Of a DNA stretch of 64,000 nt, positions 34,562 through 44,439 are shown piece by piece; the first letter of the stretch is position 1; each line of letters opens with the position of its first letter. Location of the stretch: NCBI RefSeq assembly GCF_018069875.1, contig NZ_JAGQDF010000003.1:402797-466796 (forward strand). The letters are read 5' to 3'. Source of the stretch: Ideonella alba (GTDB taxonomy: Bacteria; Pseudomonadota; Gammaproteobacteria; Burkholderiales; Burkholderiaceae_C). Both the position numbers and the translations under genes were made by a program. The notes beneath the pieces were generated by a model. It was not told the DNA's origin, searched no databases, and saw only the letters and a list, made by a program, of their open reading frames with translations.

Positions 34562-36745
34562 GTGAGCGGGGCTGCTGTAGCCGCGCGCCACGCCAGAAGC
34601 CAGCGCAAGAACCATTCGCCGCAGCGTGCTGTGGCGAGTGGTTTTTTGTTTTGGGGCCTGGTGGCGCTGCTGATGACCTTGCCGGTGCTGCTGGGCGGCA
34701 ACCGGGCATGGGCCGTGGGCCTGGCCGTGCTGGCGGCCTGGGGGCTGCTGTGTCTGGGTGCGTGGCAGCTGTGGCGCACACCAGGAACGGGCGCTGCCCT
34801 GCGCGATTCAGGTGCGCCGCGGGCCGTGTTGCCCCTGGCTGCGCTGGCCGGCCTGGCGCTGTTGGTGGCCGCCCAGGTGTTGACCGCCGGGCTGGGTCTG
34901 GACAGTGCGGTGGCCACGGCCGACCCATTCAAGACCCACGATTACCTGCTGCGAACACTGCTGTACGGTGCCGCCTTTGCCTTGGTGCTGCTGGCGGTAC
35001 GCTCAGACCAGGCTGTCATCCGTCTGCTGGTGGCCTTTGTGACGGCTGGCTTGCTGCAGGCCTTTCTGGGTGCGGCCCTGCTGTCGACGGGCAAAGAGTT
35101 CTGGCTGTTGCACACGCCCTTCGACCATTACGGCCGGGCCAGCGGCACTTTTCCCAATGCGGATCACCTGGCCGGCTTTATGGAGCTATGCCTGTCCGCC
35201 GGACTTGGCCTGATGGTGTCGCAGTTTGGTGGGGATTCCGGCCCCCAGCAAGACGGCTGGCGCGGCCGAGCGCTGGATGCCCTGCGCTTTGCGCTGTCAC
35301 CCAAGATGCTGTTGCGCATGTTGCTGGTGGTGCTGGTGATTGCGCTGGTGCTCACCCGCTCGCGCATGGGCAACGCGGCCTTCTTCATCAGTCTGCTGGC
35401 GGTGGGCGCGCTGGTGGCGTGGCGCTCGGCCAAGCTGCGCCGCCCGGCCTTGTGGCTGGTGGCCAGCATGGTGGTGATCGACATCTTCGTCATCGGCCAG
35501 CTGGTGGGGCTGGAAAAGGTAGTCACCCGCCTGCAGGGCACCGACATCATCACGCCCGGCAGCGCTGCCGCCTCGGGCGTGGTCGCTGCCCCCGAGCTGT
35601 CTGACAAGCAGCGCTACCGTGAAGAGTCGCTGCAGCAGCGGCTGACGCCGGCCATCGCCTCCCTGGAACTGGTGTGGCAGCGGCCTTGGCTGGGGTGGGG
35701 CGGCGGCAGCTTCGAGTCGGTGTTTCCGTCGGTGCGTTCGGCGCAGGTCATCCCCTACCAGTTCGACTACGCCCACAGCGACTATGCGCAGCAGGCCGTC
35801 GAGGTGGGCCTGCTGGGCCTGGCCCTGTGGCTGCTGGTGGGCGTGCTCGCACTGTGGCGCGCGCTGCGCCTGCTGGCCGATGACCAGCCGCGGCTGCACC
35901 GGGGCGTGGCGGTCAGCACCCTGATGGCGCTGGGCTGCCTGGGTCTGCACAGCGTGGTGGACTTCAACCTGCAGATTCCTGCCAATGCGCTGGCCATGAC
36001 GGTGCTGCTGGCGCTGCCGTTCACGCTGCCCCTGAAGGCCTCGCGCCGCAGGTCCGGCCGTGGCCAGACGGCTGATGCTGACGCCAGCAGTGGCGCGCCC
36101 GCTCAGCAGGGCCGCACCCTGGGCCAGCATCTGGGACTGGCGCTGCCCTTGCTGGTGGCGCTGTGGCTGGTGCCGCAGGCAGCGCGCACGCTGTGGGCCG
36201 ACTGGCTGGCAGCGCCCTCGTGGGGCCTGCTGTCGCGCCCCACTGAAATGCAGGGCAAGTACCGCGTGGTGCCCACCGCCGACATTGACGCGGCCATTGC
36301 GCGCCTGCAGCGGGCCCAGGAACTGACGCCGGATTCGCCCGAGATCCAGCACCGCCTGGGCCACTTCCTGCTGCTGCGCGCGGGCCGCCTGCCGCAGGAC
36401 GATCCGCAGCAGCAGGCCCTGCTCCAGCAGGCCCAGGCGCACTTCGCCTTGGCCACACAGGCCCGGCCGCACGACCCCCGGCCCTGGCTGGGCGAGGCCA
36501 ACGTGCGCTATTTCCAGGGCGATGTGGCCGGCGCCTGGGCGCTGTGGAACAAGGCGCGTGAACGCGGCCCGCAGGAGCGCGCCGTGCTGCACCTGGCCAT
36601 GGACATGGCACTGCCCACATGGGAAGACGCGCCTGCCGACGTGAAGCAGTGGCTGGCCAATGCCTTCGACACCGGCAACGCTGAACTGCGCCGTGAGATG
36701 AACGAAGAGGCCGCCGACTACGGCCTGGAGTTCACCGAGGAATAG
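34562..36745 (+). CDS. O-antigen ligase/polymerase family (Wzy_C) protein with C-terminal TPR-like domain
   Basis: This integral membrane protein of up to 727 residues has about 11 helices, the Wzy_C motif YAHSDYAQQAVEVGLLGLAL near residue 405, and a soluble C-terminal part (from ~570) with TPR-like helices (PEIQHRLGHFLLLRAG). Such proteins polymerise or ligate lipid-linked glycans in the periplasm. The start is unsure: GTG 34562 has GAAGG almost touching it, and a strong terminator hairpin (34607-34652) lies within the first ~30 codons. A later start is possible. If GTG is right, the gene is expressed by terminator readthrough. Confidence 0.82.
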   Translation: MSGAAVAARHARSQRKNHSPQRAVASGFLFWGLVALLMTLPVLLGGNRAWAVGLAVLAAWGLLCLGAWQLWRTPGTGAALRDSGAPRAVLPLAALAGLALLVAAQVLTAGLGLDSAVATADPFKTHDYLLRTLLYGAAFALVLLAVRSDQAVIRLLVAFVTAGLLQAFLGAALLSTGKEFWLLHTPFDHYGRASGTFPNADHLAGFMELCLSAGLGLMVSQFGGDSGPQQDGWRGRALDALRFALSPKMLLRMLLVVLVIALVLTRSRMGNAAFFISLLAVGALVAWRSAKLRRPALWLVASMVVIDIFVIGQLVGLEKVVTRLQGTDIITPGSAAASGVVAAPELSDKQRYREESLQQRLTPAIASLELVWQRPWLGWGGGSFESVFPSVRSAQVIPYQFDYAHSDYAQQAVEVGLLGLALWLLVGVLALWRALRLLADDQPRLHRGVAVSTLMALGCLGLHSVVDFNLQIPANALAMTVLLALPFTLPLKASRRRSGRGQTADADASSGAPAQQGRTLGQHLGLALPLLVALWLVPQAARTLWADWLAAPSWGLLSRPTEMQGKYRVVPTADIDAAIARLQRAQELTPDSPEIQHRLGHFLLLRAGRLPQDDPQQQALLQQAQAHFALATQARPHDPRPWLGEANVRYFQGDVAGAWALWNKARERGPQERAVLHLAMDMALPTWEDAPADVKQWLANAFDTGNAELRREMNEEAADYGLEFTEE
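34607..34652 (+). terminator. Strong intrinsic terminator between the small secreted protein and the polymerase
   Basis: The stem AACCATTCGCC (34610-34620) pairs with GGCGAGTGGTT (34633-34643) with one G-T pair. The inner loop CAGC-GT-GCTG extends the hairpin, and TTTTTTGTTTT follows. The outer A residues at 34607-34608 can pair with the T run. It ends the transcript of the small secreted protein but overlaps the annotated 5' end of the polymerase frame. Confidence 0.85.
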
Positions 36746-36767
36746 TCCCTGGCCCCCGCCGGACAGC

Positions 36768-36795
36768 GGCTCAGGCCGTTCAGGCGGCCTGAGCC
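36768..36795. terminator. Dyad between convergent polymerase and phosphatase genes
   Basis: A perfect 10-bp inverted repeat GGCTCAGGCC / GGCCTGAGCC (36768-36777, 36786-36795) with an 8-nt loop lies at the meeting point of two convergent genes, partly within the last codons of the phosphatase. No T run follows, so termination is only likely. Confidence 0.45.
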
Positions 36796-37529
36796 ATGGC
36801 GGGCGGCGGCAGGCCGCACAGGCGCGCCGGGCCGGCCACCAGCAGTTGCCAGGCGCGCTGCGCGCCCAGCTCCTGGGTCAGCAACTCACGGGCGGCGCCC
36901 ATGCGGGGCGATCGGCCGCGCAGGTTGTGCGCGTCGCTGGCCACGGCGCTCACGCCGCCCAGCTCCAGCAGCGCCCAGGCGGTGTCGCAGGCGCGCTCAC
37001 CAAAGTCACCTACCAGGGAGCCTGCGGTCAGCTGCAGCTGGCAGCCGGCGTCCAGCAGCGGGTGGATGCGGTCCAGACGCTCCATCACGCCGCGGTTGCG
37101 CTCGGGGTGGGCAATCAGCGGGGTGATGCCCTGGCGGGTCAGGGCCAGGCACAGGCGGTCGGTGCCCAGGGGCACCTGGCCGTCGGGCATCTCCAGCAGC
37201 ATGGCCCGCGGGCGGGCGGCGTCGGTCTGGTTCAGGCAGGGCAGCTCGCCACTGCCTAGGCGGTCCAGCAGTTCGGCGCTCAGGCGCAGCTCGCCGGCCA
37301 CATGCAGGCGCAGCGCAATGCCTTCCTGGGCCAGGCGCTCGCAGAAGGCGGCGTGCACCGGCGCAATCGTGGCGCGGGTGTTGTCAAAGCGGCCCGGAAA
37401 CACATGCGGCGTGGCCACGGCTTGTTCAATGCCGTCGGCCACCATGGCGCGGGCCAGGGCCAGCGCGTCTTCTACGGTGGCGGGGCCGTCGTCAATGCCG
37501 GGCAGCACGTGGCAGTGCAGGTCGATCAT
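36780..37529 (-). CDS. CpsB/CapC-type (PHP) tyrosine-protein phosphatase
   Basis: The 249-residue metal-dependent PHP-fold phosphatase has the motifs DLHCHVLPGIDDGP (residues 3-16), ATPHVFPGRFDNTR, IAHPERNRGVM and SDAHNLRGRSPRM, which hold its metal-binding His and Asp residues. It removes phosphate from the Tyr cluster of the BY-kinase, here most likely the Wzc-type protein at 20847-23105, and so resets polymer synthesis. It acts in the cytoplasm. It begins the gap to epsE (38 bp) in a minus-strand operon with epsE, epsL and the wcaJ-type gene. Confidence 0.93.
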   Translation of the reverse strand: MIDLHCHVLPGIDDGPATVEDALALARAMVADGIEQAVATPHVFPGRFDNTRATIAPVHAAFCERLAQEGIALRLHVAGELRLSAELLDRLGSGELPCLNQTDAARPRAMLLEMPDGQVPLGTDRLCLALTRQGITPLIAHPERNRGVMERLDRIHPLLDAGCQLQLTAGSLVGDFGERACDTAWALLELGGVSAVASDAHNLRGRSPRMGAARELLTQELGAQRAWQLLVAGPARLCGLPPPAMAQAA

Positions 37530-37567
37530 GGGTACTGCTCAGTCGAAAGGGCCCGGCCGCGCGGGCG

Positions 37568-38410
37568 TCAGAACAGGCTCTCGCGCACGTAGATGACGTC
37601 GCCATCGCGCAGCGCGGCGGCCATGTCGGGCTGCACGATCTGCACGCTGCCATCCGCGGCGCGGCGGTGCACGCGGATGCCCTTTTCGGTGCCGCGCTGG
37701 GTCAGGCCACCGCCGGCGGCCAGCCCCTGCAGCAGGGTCATGCCGCGCTCCAGGCGCAGCTGGCCGGGGCGTTGCACTTCGCCGTAGATGTAGAACATCG
37801 GCGCGCGCTCCACCCACAGCACGTCGTTGCCCTGCAGCACCAGGTCGCCGGGGCGGTCAGAGGCTTCAAACACCGTGGGCAGGTCCACCTCGGTGCGGAA
37901 CGGCTTGCCGGCGCGGGTGCCCACCACCACAACGCGGTCGGCCCCCTGCTGCGGCAGCACGCCGCCGGCCTGGGCCAGCACGTCGCTCATGCGGGTGCCG
38001 CCTTGTTCCAGCGGGTAGCGGCCGGGCCGGGCCACCTGGCCCAGCACGCTCACCTGGCTGCCGCGCGCCTGCATCAGCACCACGGTGACCTGGGGGTTCT
38101 TGATGTACTCGCCGCGCTTCAGGCCTTCGGCGATGAACTGCTCGGCTTCGCTGACGGTCAGGCTGCCCAGGCGGATGGCGCCCAGCAGCGGATAGCTGAC
38201 CATGCCGGTGTCGCTCAGGCGCAGCTCCAGGCTCAGGTCGGGGCTTTGGTACACCTGCACGCGGATGGTGTCGCCCGGACCCAGGCGGTACTCGGGCGCG
38301 GTGGTCGAGGCCAGTGCCGCCGGGGCCGCGGGCGCGGGCGTCTGGGCAGGCGCCAGCGTGGGCAGGCTCAGCACCAGCGGCAGCAACAGGGAAAGCAGGC
38401 GAAAGGACAT
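37568..38410 (-). CDS. epsE: EpsE/Wza-type polysaccharide export protein
   Basis: The 280-residue periplasmic/outer-membrane protein has a signal peptide (LLSLLLPLVLSLPTLAPAQ) without a lipobox. The Poly_export domain (YRLGPGDTIRVQVYQSPDLS) is followed by two SLBB motifs (VSVLGQVARPGRYPLEQG and FYIYGEVQRPGQLRLERG). ATG 38410 is preferred to the TTG at 38437. It should form the export channel used with the Wzc-type co-polymerase. It lacks the long C-terminal part of KpsD, so it serves the Wzy-type polymer rather than the Kps capsule. Confidence 0.9.
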   Translation of the reverse strand: MSFRLLSLLLPLVLSLPTLAPAQTPAPAAPAALASTTAPEYRLGPGDTIRVQVYQSPDLSLELRLSDTGMVSYPLLGAIRLGSLTVSEAEQFIAEGLKRGEYIKNPQVTVVLMQARGSQVSVLGQVARPGRYPLEQGGTRMSDVLAQAGGVLPQQGADRVVVVGTRAGKPFRTEVDLPTVFEASDRPGDLVLQGNDVLWVERAPMFYIYGEVQRPGQLRLERGMTLLQGLAAGGGLTQRGTEKGIRVHRRAADGSVQIVQPDMAAALRDGDVIYVRESLF

Positions 38411-38458
38411 GACAGGATCAGCCAAGGATGGACGCAAGCGTACGACGAACCGGGGGCC

Positions 38459-39697
38459 TCAGCGCAGCCAGGCCTGCACCGAACAGCCGTACGACGTGCT
38501 GGAATACGGAAAAGACTGCCCGGCCACCACGCCACTGGTGCTGCGCGACTCGCGCGCAGCGCGGCAGCTCAGCTGCAGGTTGCGCAGGGCCTGGTAGGTG
38601 GCGGTGAGCTGCAGGGCCTGGGTGCGGTCAGAGCCGGTGCTGTTGCCGGTGCCGCCTTGCAGGCTGGCACTCAGGCTGCGTTGCGAGCGGCTGCCGGCCA
38701 GGTCCACCGCGATCTTGCCGGTGGCCTGCCAGCGGGCACCCAGGTCCAGCGTGGTGCGCACCAGCGCGTCGTTGTAGCTGGTGATGGTGTCGGTGCTGCC
38801 GCTGGTGCTCAGGTCGCGGGCGCCGGTGTCGCTGTCGCGCGCCAGGCGGCTGAACAGGCGGGTCTTGCCGCTGAGCTGCCACGCCCACTGCACCGAGCCC
38901 GACCACTGCGAACCATCACGCACCGTGGTCAGCGAATGGCTTTCCACGCCGCGCACCAGGCGCAGCTCCAGCTGGCTGGCGCCGCTGGGCGCCCAGTTCA
39001 CGCGCAGCTCCAGGTCATTGCGCGAGAAATCGTCGCCAGCGCCCAGGTTGGGGTACTCGCCCTGCGTGTGGCGCAGCAAGGCGGTGATGCCCAGGTCAGG
39101 GGTGGATTGGTAGCGCACGCCCACGTCGGCGCTGTCCCGTGACAGGTCCTGCGAGCGGTAGGCACTGAGGGATTCACGGCGCTGGAACGCATCCAGGCCG
39201 CCCACCACCGACCAGGTGGTGACCAGGCCCTTGCTGAGACGCAGGTTGGCCTGGGTCTGGCGCTCGAGATTGCCGTCCGCCAGCACGGTCCCATTGCCAA
39301 GCGTGCGGTTGACCAGGCTGCGGGCGGTGCGCAGGCCCAGGTCGCCGAAGACCAGGTTTCCCGGCTCAAAGCTCAGGCCCACCGTCACCTCATGGCTGAG
39401 GTTGTCCAGGGCCTTCTGGTTCTGGAAGCGGTTGTGCTCCAGCAGCGCGTTCACCCGCAAGCGCTCTCGGCCAATGCCCTGGTCCAGCTGGCCACGGATG
39501 CCGGCCGAATAGACGGTGTCTGCCACCGCATTGCCAGCCGATGCGCGCAGCACATTGCTGTCATGCGTGATGTCCAGCTCGCCCGCAATGCCCCAGGGGT
39601 TGCCCTCGGCCAGCGCCGCGGTGGCCGACAGCAGCGGCAGCGCCAGCACGGCGCGGCGCACCGCGGTGACGAAGAACTCAGTAGGCGCCACGGTCAA
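38459..39697 (-). CDS. epsL: EpsL-type outer-membrane beta-barrel protein
   Basis: This ~412-residue protein has a signal peptide (AVLALPLLSATAALA) and then a series of alternating amphipathic strands with Arg/Asp-rich turns, ending in an aromatic strand (YGCSVQAWLR), as in outer-membrane barrels. Early WGIAGELDITHDSNVLR matches the EpsL/beta-barrel family found with Eps operons. Its job in export is not defined. The start is TTG 39697 or GTG 39691, both lying in the end of the wcaJ-type gene; no ribosome site separates them. Confidence 0.85.
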   Translation of the reverse strand: MTVAPTEFFVTAVRRAVLALPLLSATAALAEGNPWGIAGELDITHDSNVLRASAGNAVADTVYSAGIRGQLDQGIGRERLRVNALLEHNRFQNQKALDNLSHEVTVGLSFEPGNLVFGDLGLRTARSLVNRTLGNGTVLADGNLERQTQANLRLSKGLVTTWSVVGGLDAFQRRESLSAYRSQDLSRDSADVGVRYQSTPDLGITALLRHTQGEYPNLGAGDDFSRNDLELRVNWAPSGASQLELRLVRGVESHSLTTVRDGSQWSGSVQWAWQLSGKTRLFSRLARDSDTGARDLSTSGSTDTITSYNDALVRTTLDLGARWQATGKIAVDLAGSRSQRSLSASLQGGTGNSTGSDRTQALQLTATYQALRNLQLSCRAARESRSTSGVVAGQSFPYSSTSYGCSVQAWLR

Positions 39698-41072
39698 AGA
39701 ACATCAGTTTGGCGGTGCGGGCAATGATCAGCAGGTCCAGGCCCAGCGACCAGTTGCGCAGGTATTCCAGGTCGTACTCTACGCGGGCGGCCATCTTGTC
39801 CACGGTGTCGGTCTCGCCGCGCAGGCCGTTCACCTGGGCCCAACCGGTGATGCCGGGCTTCACCTTGTGCCGCGCCATGTAGGCCTTCACCAGCTGGCGG
39901 TACTGCTCGTTGTGGGCCACCGCATGCGGGCGCGGGCCCACGATGCTCATGCGGCCCTGCAGCACGTTGATGAACTGCGGCAGCTCGTCCAGGGATGTCT
40001 TGCGGATGAAGGCCCCGAAGCGGGTGATGCGCGGGTCGTCGCGCGTGGCCTGCTGCACCACCGGGCCGTTGTCCTGCGTGACCATGGACCGGAACTTGTA
40101 GACGTTGATGTCCTCGCCGTCCAGCCCGGTGCGGCGCTGCTTGAAGATGATGGGCCCGGGCGAGCTGAGCTTCACCCCAATGGCCACCGCCAGCAGGATG
40201 GGCGAGATCAGCACCAGGATGATGCTGGCCAGCACGATGTCGCTGAGGCGCTTGATCAGGCCGTTCACGCCGGTGAAGGGCGTGACGATCAGGCCCACCA
40301 CCGGCACGCCGCCCATGTCGTTCAGCCGGCCCTGGATGATGTTCACCGCGAACACGTCAGGCACGTAGTGCAACGAAGCCGTGGTGTTCTGCAGCGACTC
40401 CATCAGGTCCAGGATGCGCGGCTGCGAGCTCAGCGGCAGCGTGATGAACACGTCCTTGATGCCGTGCTGGTCGATGTAGGCGGGCAGGTCAGCCAGGCGG
40501 CCCAGCAGCGTGGCGCCGGGGGGCAGCTCGGTGCGGTCGGGCGTGCGGTCGTCGAAATAGCCCATCAGGTCGTGGCCAAAGGCCCGCCGTGACTGCAGCA
40601 TGGCCGACACCCGCTGCCCGCTGTGGTTGGCACCCACCACCACCGCCGGCCGGCGCGAACTGGGCAGCGACGCGTGGTGCCGCAACCAGCTGGTGCCCAC
40701 CATGGTCAGCAGCAGTTGCACGATGGGGGTGACCGCCATCCAGGTGGCCAGCATGCGCACCGGGAACTGCTGCAGCGTGTTGGTGGCATAGCCCAGCAGC
40801 AGCAGCACCAGCAGCACGCCCAGCCAGGACAGCAGGGTGTCGTTCAGCACGCCCACGCCGGTCTGCCCGAATCGGTTGGCGCCCGGGAACATCAGCACCA
40901 GCAGCAGCACCATCAGGGCGGTGGACACGCCACCGAAGGGGTGCCGGAACAGCGAATGACAGAAGGCCAGCGTCCCGCAGGCCACCACGGGTTCCATGAT
41001 GGCGGCGACCGCCGTGGGCACGGACGGGGGCGAGCTGAGAAAACGCTTGCGCGCGCTGTGGTCTTCAAACAT
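39678..41072 (-). CDS. wcaJ: Undecaprenyl-phosphate glucose phosphotransferase (WcaJ/EpsB type)
   Basis: The 464-residue membrane enzyme starts the lipid-linked repeat unit by moving a sugar-1-phosphate, usually glucose, onto undecaprenyl phosphate. It has four N-terminal helices, a CoA_binding_3-like Rossmann domain ([13 protein letters not shown]), a fifth membrane element and the catalytic domain with [32 protein letters not shown] and [17 protein letters not shown]. Length is typical. It is the first gene of the minus-strand eps operon and overlaps epsL by about 20 bp. Confidence 0.94.
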   Translation of the reverse strand: MFEDHSARKRFLSSPPSVPTAVAAIMEPVVACGTLAFCHSLFRHPFGGVSTALMVLLLVLMFPGANRFGQTGVGVLNDTLLSWLGVLLVLLLLGYATNTLQQFPVRMLATWMAVTPIVQLLLTMVGTSWLRHHASLPSSRRPAVVVGANHSGQRVSAMLQSRRAFGHDLMGYFDDRTPDRTELPPGATLLGRLADLPAYIDQHGIKDVFITLPLSSQPRILDLMESLQNTTASLHYVPDVFAVNIIQGRLNDMGGVPVVGLIVTPFTGVNGLIKRLSDIVLASIILVLISPILLAVAIGVKLSSPGPIIFKQRRTGLDGEDINVYKFRSMVTQDNGPVVQQATRDDPRITRFGAFIRKTSLDELPQFINVLQGRMSIVGPRPHAVAHNEQYRQLVKAYMARHKVKPGITGWAQVNGLRGETDTVDKMAARVEYDLEYLRNWSLGLDLLIIARTAKLMFFDRGAY

Positions 41073-41442
41073 TCGGACAGGCCGCGGGTCGTCAGGCCTT
41101 TACGGCCGTCGATCCATCGGCGAACTCCCTGGGTAGCAGGAGGTGGATTGTAAAGAACGCGGTCTGGCGGGGTGCCAAGCAATGCCGCAACCCAAGGCCA
41201 TTTGTGCACGCACATCCACGGAAATGATGACCTTGCACGCCTGGCAGCGCCCAGAGGGCGCCGGCCACTGGGCACGCAAGCCCTGTGCCTGGGTAACGCA
41301 GCGTGTGGCGCGCAATGGGCTCAGCGGCCGTTGCAGGTGTGGCGGCGTGGCGGGTGCTGCGCGCCGTATTCGAGGAACTTGCCACGGGCGGCGTCGTTTC
41401 ACCGATTGACCCATCTTGTAAGGCCATGTAACTTGTCCCGCC
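41073..41442. other. Divergent promoter region between wcaJ-type and ParA-like genes
   Basis: There are 370 bp without a supported gene. Both flanking genes point outward, so promoters in both directions are expected. A possible TTGACC at about 41405 precedes the ParA-like ATG but lacks a good -10 partner; nothing firmer is visible. Confidence 0.5.
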
Positions 41443-42264
41443 ATGGGTACCTTGGCCGTGGTGAGTCGAAAAGGGGGCAGTGGCAAGAGCACGCTGGCCA
41501 CCAACCTGGCTGTCTACCTGGCGCGCAGCACCGGCTCGGTCACGCTGGGCGACCTGGACCACCAGCAGTCAATGCGGGTGTGGCTGGCGCGCCGGCCATC
41601 GGCGGCGCCGCCAATCGCCGGTTGGGTGGGCGATTCCGTGCGCCTGTCCCGCCCCGCCCTGGGCACCCAGCACCTGGTGCTGGACACCCCCGGCGGCCTG
41701 CACGGTCTGGGCCTGGCCCGGGTGGTGATGGTGGCCGACGCCATCCTGCTGCCCGTGGGCGGCTCGGTGTTCGACCGCGAATCGGCCTCGGACTGCTGGA
41801 ACGAACTGCGCAGCCAGCCCCGCATCATGAAGGGCCAGTGCCGCGTGGCCGCCATCGGCATGCGGGTGGATGCGCGCACCCATGTGGATCGCATCACCGC
41901 CGAATGGGCGGCCAGCGTGAACATTCCCTACATCACCTCGCTGCGCATGGCGCAGATCTACGTGCGCGCAGTGGAAAACGGCATCAGCCTCTTCGACATG
42001 CCCGACAACGTGGGCGCCACCGACCGCGAACAGTGGCAACCCCTGCTCGCCTGGGCCCACCCGGTGTTCTTCCCGCAGCCCAAGGAAGATCCGCTGACCC
42101 CCAGCCTGCGCCTGGCGGCCAAGGTGGTGCCGCTGCGGCCGCGGCAGGCCCTGCCTGAAGACACCCGCCCCGCCAGCCTGCCCCCGGAGGCCGCACCACC
42201 CGTGCTGGCGCGGCCGGGCCGATGGTCAAGCTGGCTGTCGGGCCTGCTGGCGGCGCGGCGCTGA
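41443..42264 (+). CDS. ParA/MinD-like ATPase
   Basis: The 273-residue P-loop ATPase has the deviant Walker A RKGGSGKSTLATNL (residues 9-22), the A' motif LGDLDHQQSMRVW (with DLDHQ in place of the usual DxDPQ) and Walker B-like HLVLDTPGGLHG. The last ~55 residues are Pro/Ala-rich with a terminal WSSWLSGLLAAR that could be a membrane-targeting helix. No parB is near. In this setting it may place the polysaccharide export machinery, as some ParA-like proteins of Eps clusters are thought to do; that is an inference. Confidence 0.85.
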   Translation: MGTLAVVSRKGGSGKSTLATNLAVYLARSTGSVTLGDLDHQQSMRVWLARRPSAAPPIAGWVGDSVRLSRPALGTQHLVLDTPGGLHGLGLARVVMVADAILLPVGGSVFDRESASDCWNELRSQPRIMKGQCRVAAIGMRVDARTHVDRITAEWAASVNIPYITSLRMAQIYVRAVENGISLFDMPDNVGATDREQWQPLLAWAHPVFFPQPKEDPLTPSLRLAAKVVPLRPRQALPEDTRPASLPPEAAPPVLARPGRWSSWLSGLLAARR

Positions 42265-42286
42265 CGCGGCCGGGGCCCGGCGCCCC

Positions 42287-44371
42287 TTACTGCCCCTGCC
42301 CCAACGCCTGCGCCACCCCTGGCGTGTACGCCGCGCCATGCTTGACCTGCGCGGTCGAGGCCTTGAGCGTGTCGCCGATGGGCTCGGCGCGGCCGCCCAG
42401 GCAGCGGGCCAGGAACTGTTCGGTCACGGCGTTGAAGGCGATGCTGTTGACCGGGCGGGCGAAGCCGTGGCCTTCGTCGGGGAAGAGCACGTAGGTGACC
42501 GGGATGTTGCGCTCGGCCATGGCCTGTACGATCTGGTCGGATTCGCGCACGTTCACCCGCGGGTCGTTGGCGCCCTGGCCGATCAGCAGCGGGCGCACGA
42601 TGCGATCAGCGTAGGTGAGCGGGCTGCGCTCCTTGAGCAGCACCTTGCCGGCCTCGGTGGTGGGGTCGCCCATGCGGCGGTAGAGCTGCTGGCGGAAGCT
42701 TTCCCAGTAGGGCGGGATCGATTCCAGCAGCGTGAACAGGTTGGACGGCCCGACGATGTCCACGCCGCAGGCAAACGCGGTGGGCGTGAAGGTCAGGCCG
42801 GCCAGCGTGGCGTAGCCGCCGTAGCTGCCGCCCATGATGGCCACCTGTTCGCGGGTGGTGATGCCGTTCTTCACCGCCCAGTCCACCGCGTCCAGCAGGT
42901 CGTCGTGCATGCGCCGTCCCCATTGCAGGTCGCCTGCGCTGGTGAAGGCCTTGCCGAAGCCGGTGGAGCCGCGGAAGTTGACCGACAGCACCGCATAGCC
43001 GCGGTTGGCCAGCCACTGGTGGTAGCTGTTGTAGCCGTGGTCGTCGCGTGCCCAGGGGCCGCCGTGCACCAGCAGCACCATCGGCACCGGCCGGGCGGGG
43101 CGGCCGCTGCCCTGCGGATCCACCGCCTTGGGCAGCGACAGGTAGCTCACCAGCGTCAGGCCGTCGCGGGCCTTCAGCTCCAGCGCCTGCATCGGCACCA
43201 GCGGCGCGCCTTCCAGCTCGGGCCGGGTGACGAACAGCGGGGTCAGGCGGCGCGCGCTGCGGTCGAACAGCACGGTGTAGGACGGCGCGGTCACCGGATC
43301 GACGGCCAGCACCCAGCGGTCGTCGGCATTGGTGCGGGCCGTCAGCATGAAGCTGCCCTTGAGCGCGCCGCGCAGGTAGGCCAGGTCGGCGGCCACCGCG
43401 GGGTCGTTGGCCACGTACTCCTGCTGCAGGTAGTTGACCTGCCAGGCCAGCACGCGGCCGTCGCGCAGGTCGGTGAGCACGCTGCCGATGTCGGCGCGGC
43501 GGTCCTCGGCCACCACGCGGGTGGTGCCGCTGGCCAGGTCCTGGGCCACCAGGGCGGCGGTGTCGCGGCCGCGCGAGTCGGTCCAGTACAGGGTGCGGCC
43601 ATCCGGGGTGAAGCCGCGCGGGCCGGTGGCCAGCGAGTCGTCCATCGACACGCTGGTGAAGGCGGTGGGCTCCACCAGGCCGTTGCTCATGCGGTGGTAG
43701 TCGATGCCGCCGTCGGGACGCGACTTTTCAGCCAGGCGCAGCACCAGCTGGTCATCGGCATGAATGCCGGCCCAGCCCTGCTCGTTGCGCAGCACCAGGC
43801 TGAGCGCACCGCTGGCCAGGTCCAGGCTGTAGACATCGTGCCAGCGCGGATCCCGGTTGTTGATGCCCACCAGGATGCGGTCCTTCTTCTGGCGGCTGAT
43901 CTTGATGATCTCGACCCGCGTCTTCTCGAACGGGGTCAGGCTGCGCGGCTCGCCGCCGTCCACAGCCACGCCGTAGAGCAGGTAGTTCTCGTCGCCCCCC
44001 TGGTCGTTGATGAACAGGATGCGCTGCGAGTCCGGCGCCCAGAAGTAGGAGCGGATCGGGCGGGTCTTCTCGGCGGTCAGCGCGCGCGCCTGGTCGGGCC
44101 GGTCCACCGGTGCCACCCAGATGTTGAGCACGCCGTCGCGCGGGGCGATCCAGCTGAGCCAGCGGCCATCGGGGCTGATGCGGCCAGCGGCCTTGGTGGG
44201 GTTGCCGAAGAAGCGGGCGCGCTCGATCAGCGGCACCTCGGCCGGGGCCGGGCTGGCGGTGGGCGCGGGGCTTTGCGCATGGGCACCCAGCGGCAGCAGG
44301 GCGGGCAGCAGGACGGGGAGCAGGGCGGCCGACGCGGCAAGCGTGGCCGCACGCAGGGCGCGGTGCAGCAT
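42287..44371 (-). CDS. S9-family prolyl-oligopeptidase-like peptidase
   Basis: The 694-residue exported protein has a signal peptide ([20 protein letters not shown]), a beta-propeller-like N-terminal half with WD40/TolB-like repeats ([14 protein letters not shown]) and a C-terminal alpha/beta hydrolase. The catalytic Ser is in [11 protein letters not shown], Asp in GANDPRVNV and His in DEGHGF. ATG 44371 has a strong GGAGGA ribosome site 5 bp upstream. It cleaves peptides or acyl-peptides in the periplasm and has no obvious link to the polysaccharide genes. Confidence 0.92.
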   Translation of the reverse strand: MLHRALRAATLAASAALLPVLLPALLPLGAHAQSPAPTASPAPAEVPLIERARFFGNPTKAAGRISPDGRWLSWIAPRDGVLNIWVAPVDRPDQARALTAEKTRPIRSYFWAPDSQRILFINDQGGDENYLLYGVAVDGGEPRSLTPFEKTRVEIIKISRQKKDRILVGINNRDPRWHDVYSLDLASGALSLVLRNEQGWAGIHADDQLVLRLAEKSRPDGGIDYHRMSNGLVEPTAFTSVSMDDSLATGPRGFTPDGRTLYWTDSRGRDTAALVAQDLASGTTRVVAEDRRADIGSVLTDLRDGRVLAWQVNYLQQEYVANDPAVAADLAYLRGALKGSFMLTARTNADDRWVLAVDPVTAPSYTVLFDRSARRLTPLFVTRPELEGAPLVPMQALELKARDGLTLVSYLSLPKAVDPQGSGRPARPVPMVLLVHGGPWARDDHGYNSYHQWLANRGYAVLSVNFRGSTGFGKAFTSAGDLQWGRRMHDDLLDAVDWAVKNGITTREQVAIMGGSYGGYATLAGLTFTPTAFACGVDIVGPSNLFTLLESIPPYWESFRQQLYRRMGDPTTEAGKVLLKERSPLTYADRIVRPLLIGQGANDPRVNVRESDQIVQAMAERNIPVTYVLFPDEGHGFARPVNSIAFNAVTEQFLARCLGGRAEPIGDTLKASTAQVKHGAAYTPGVAQALGQGQ

Positions 44372-44439
44372 GGGGGTCCTCCACTGAGAGACGCTCAGCT
44401 TCTGAGGCCCGTCTTGTAGCACGCGCCCGGCGGGCTGCG

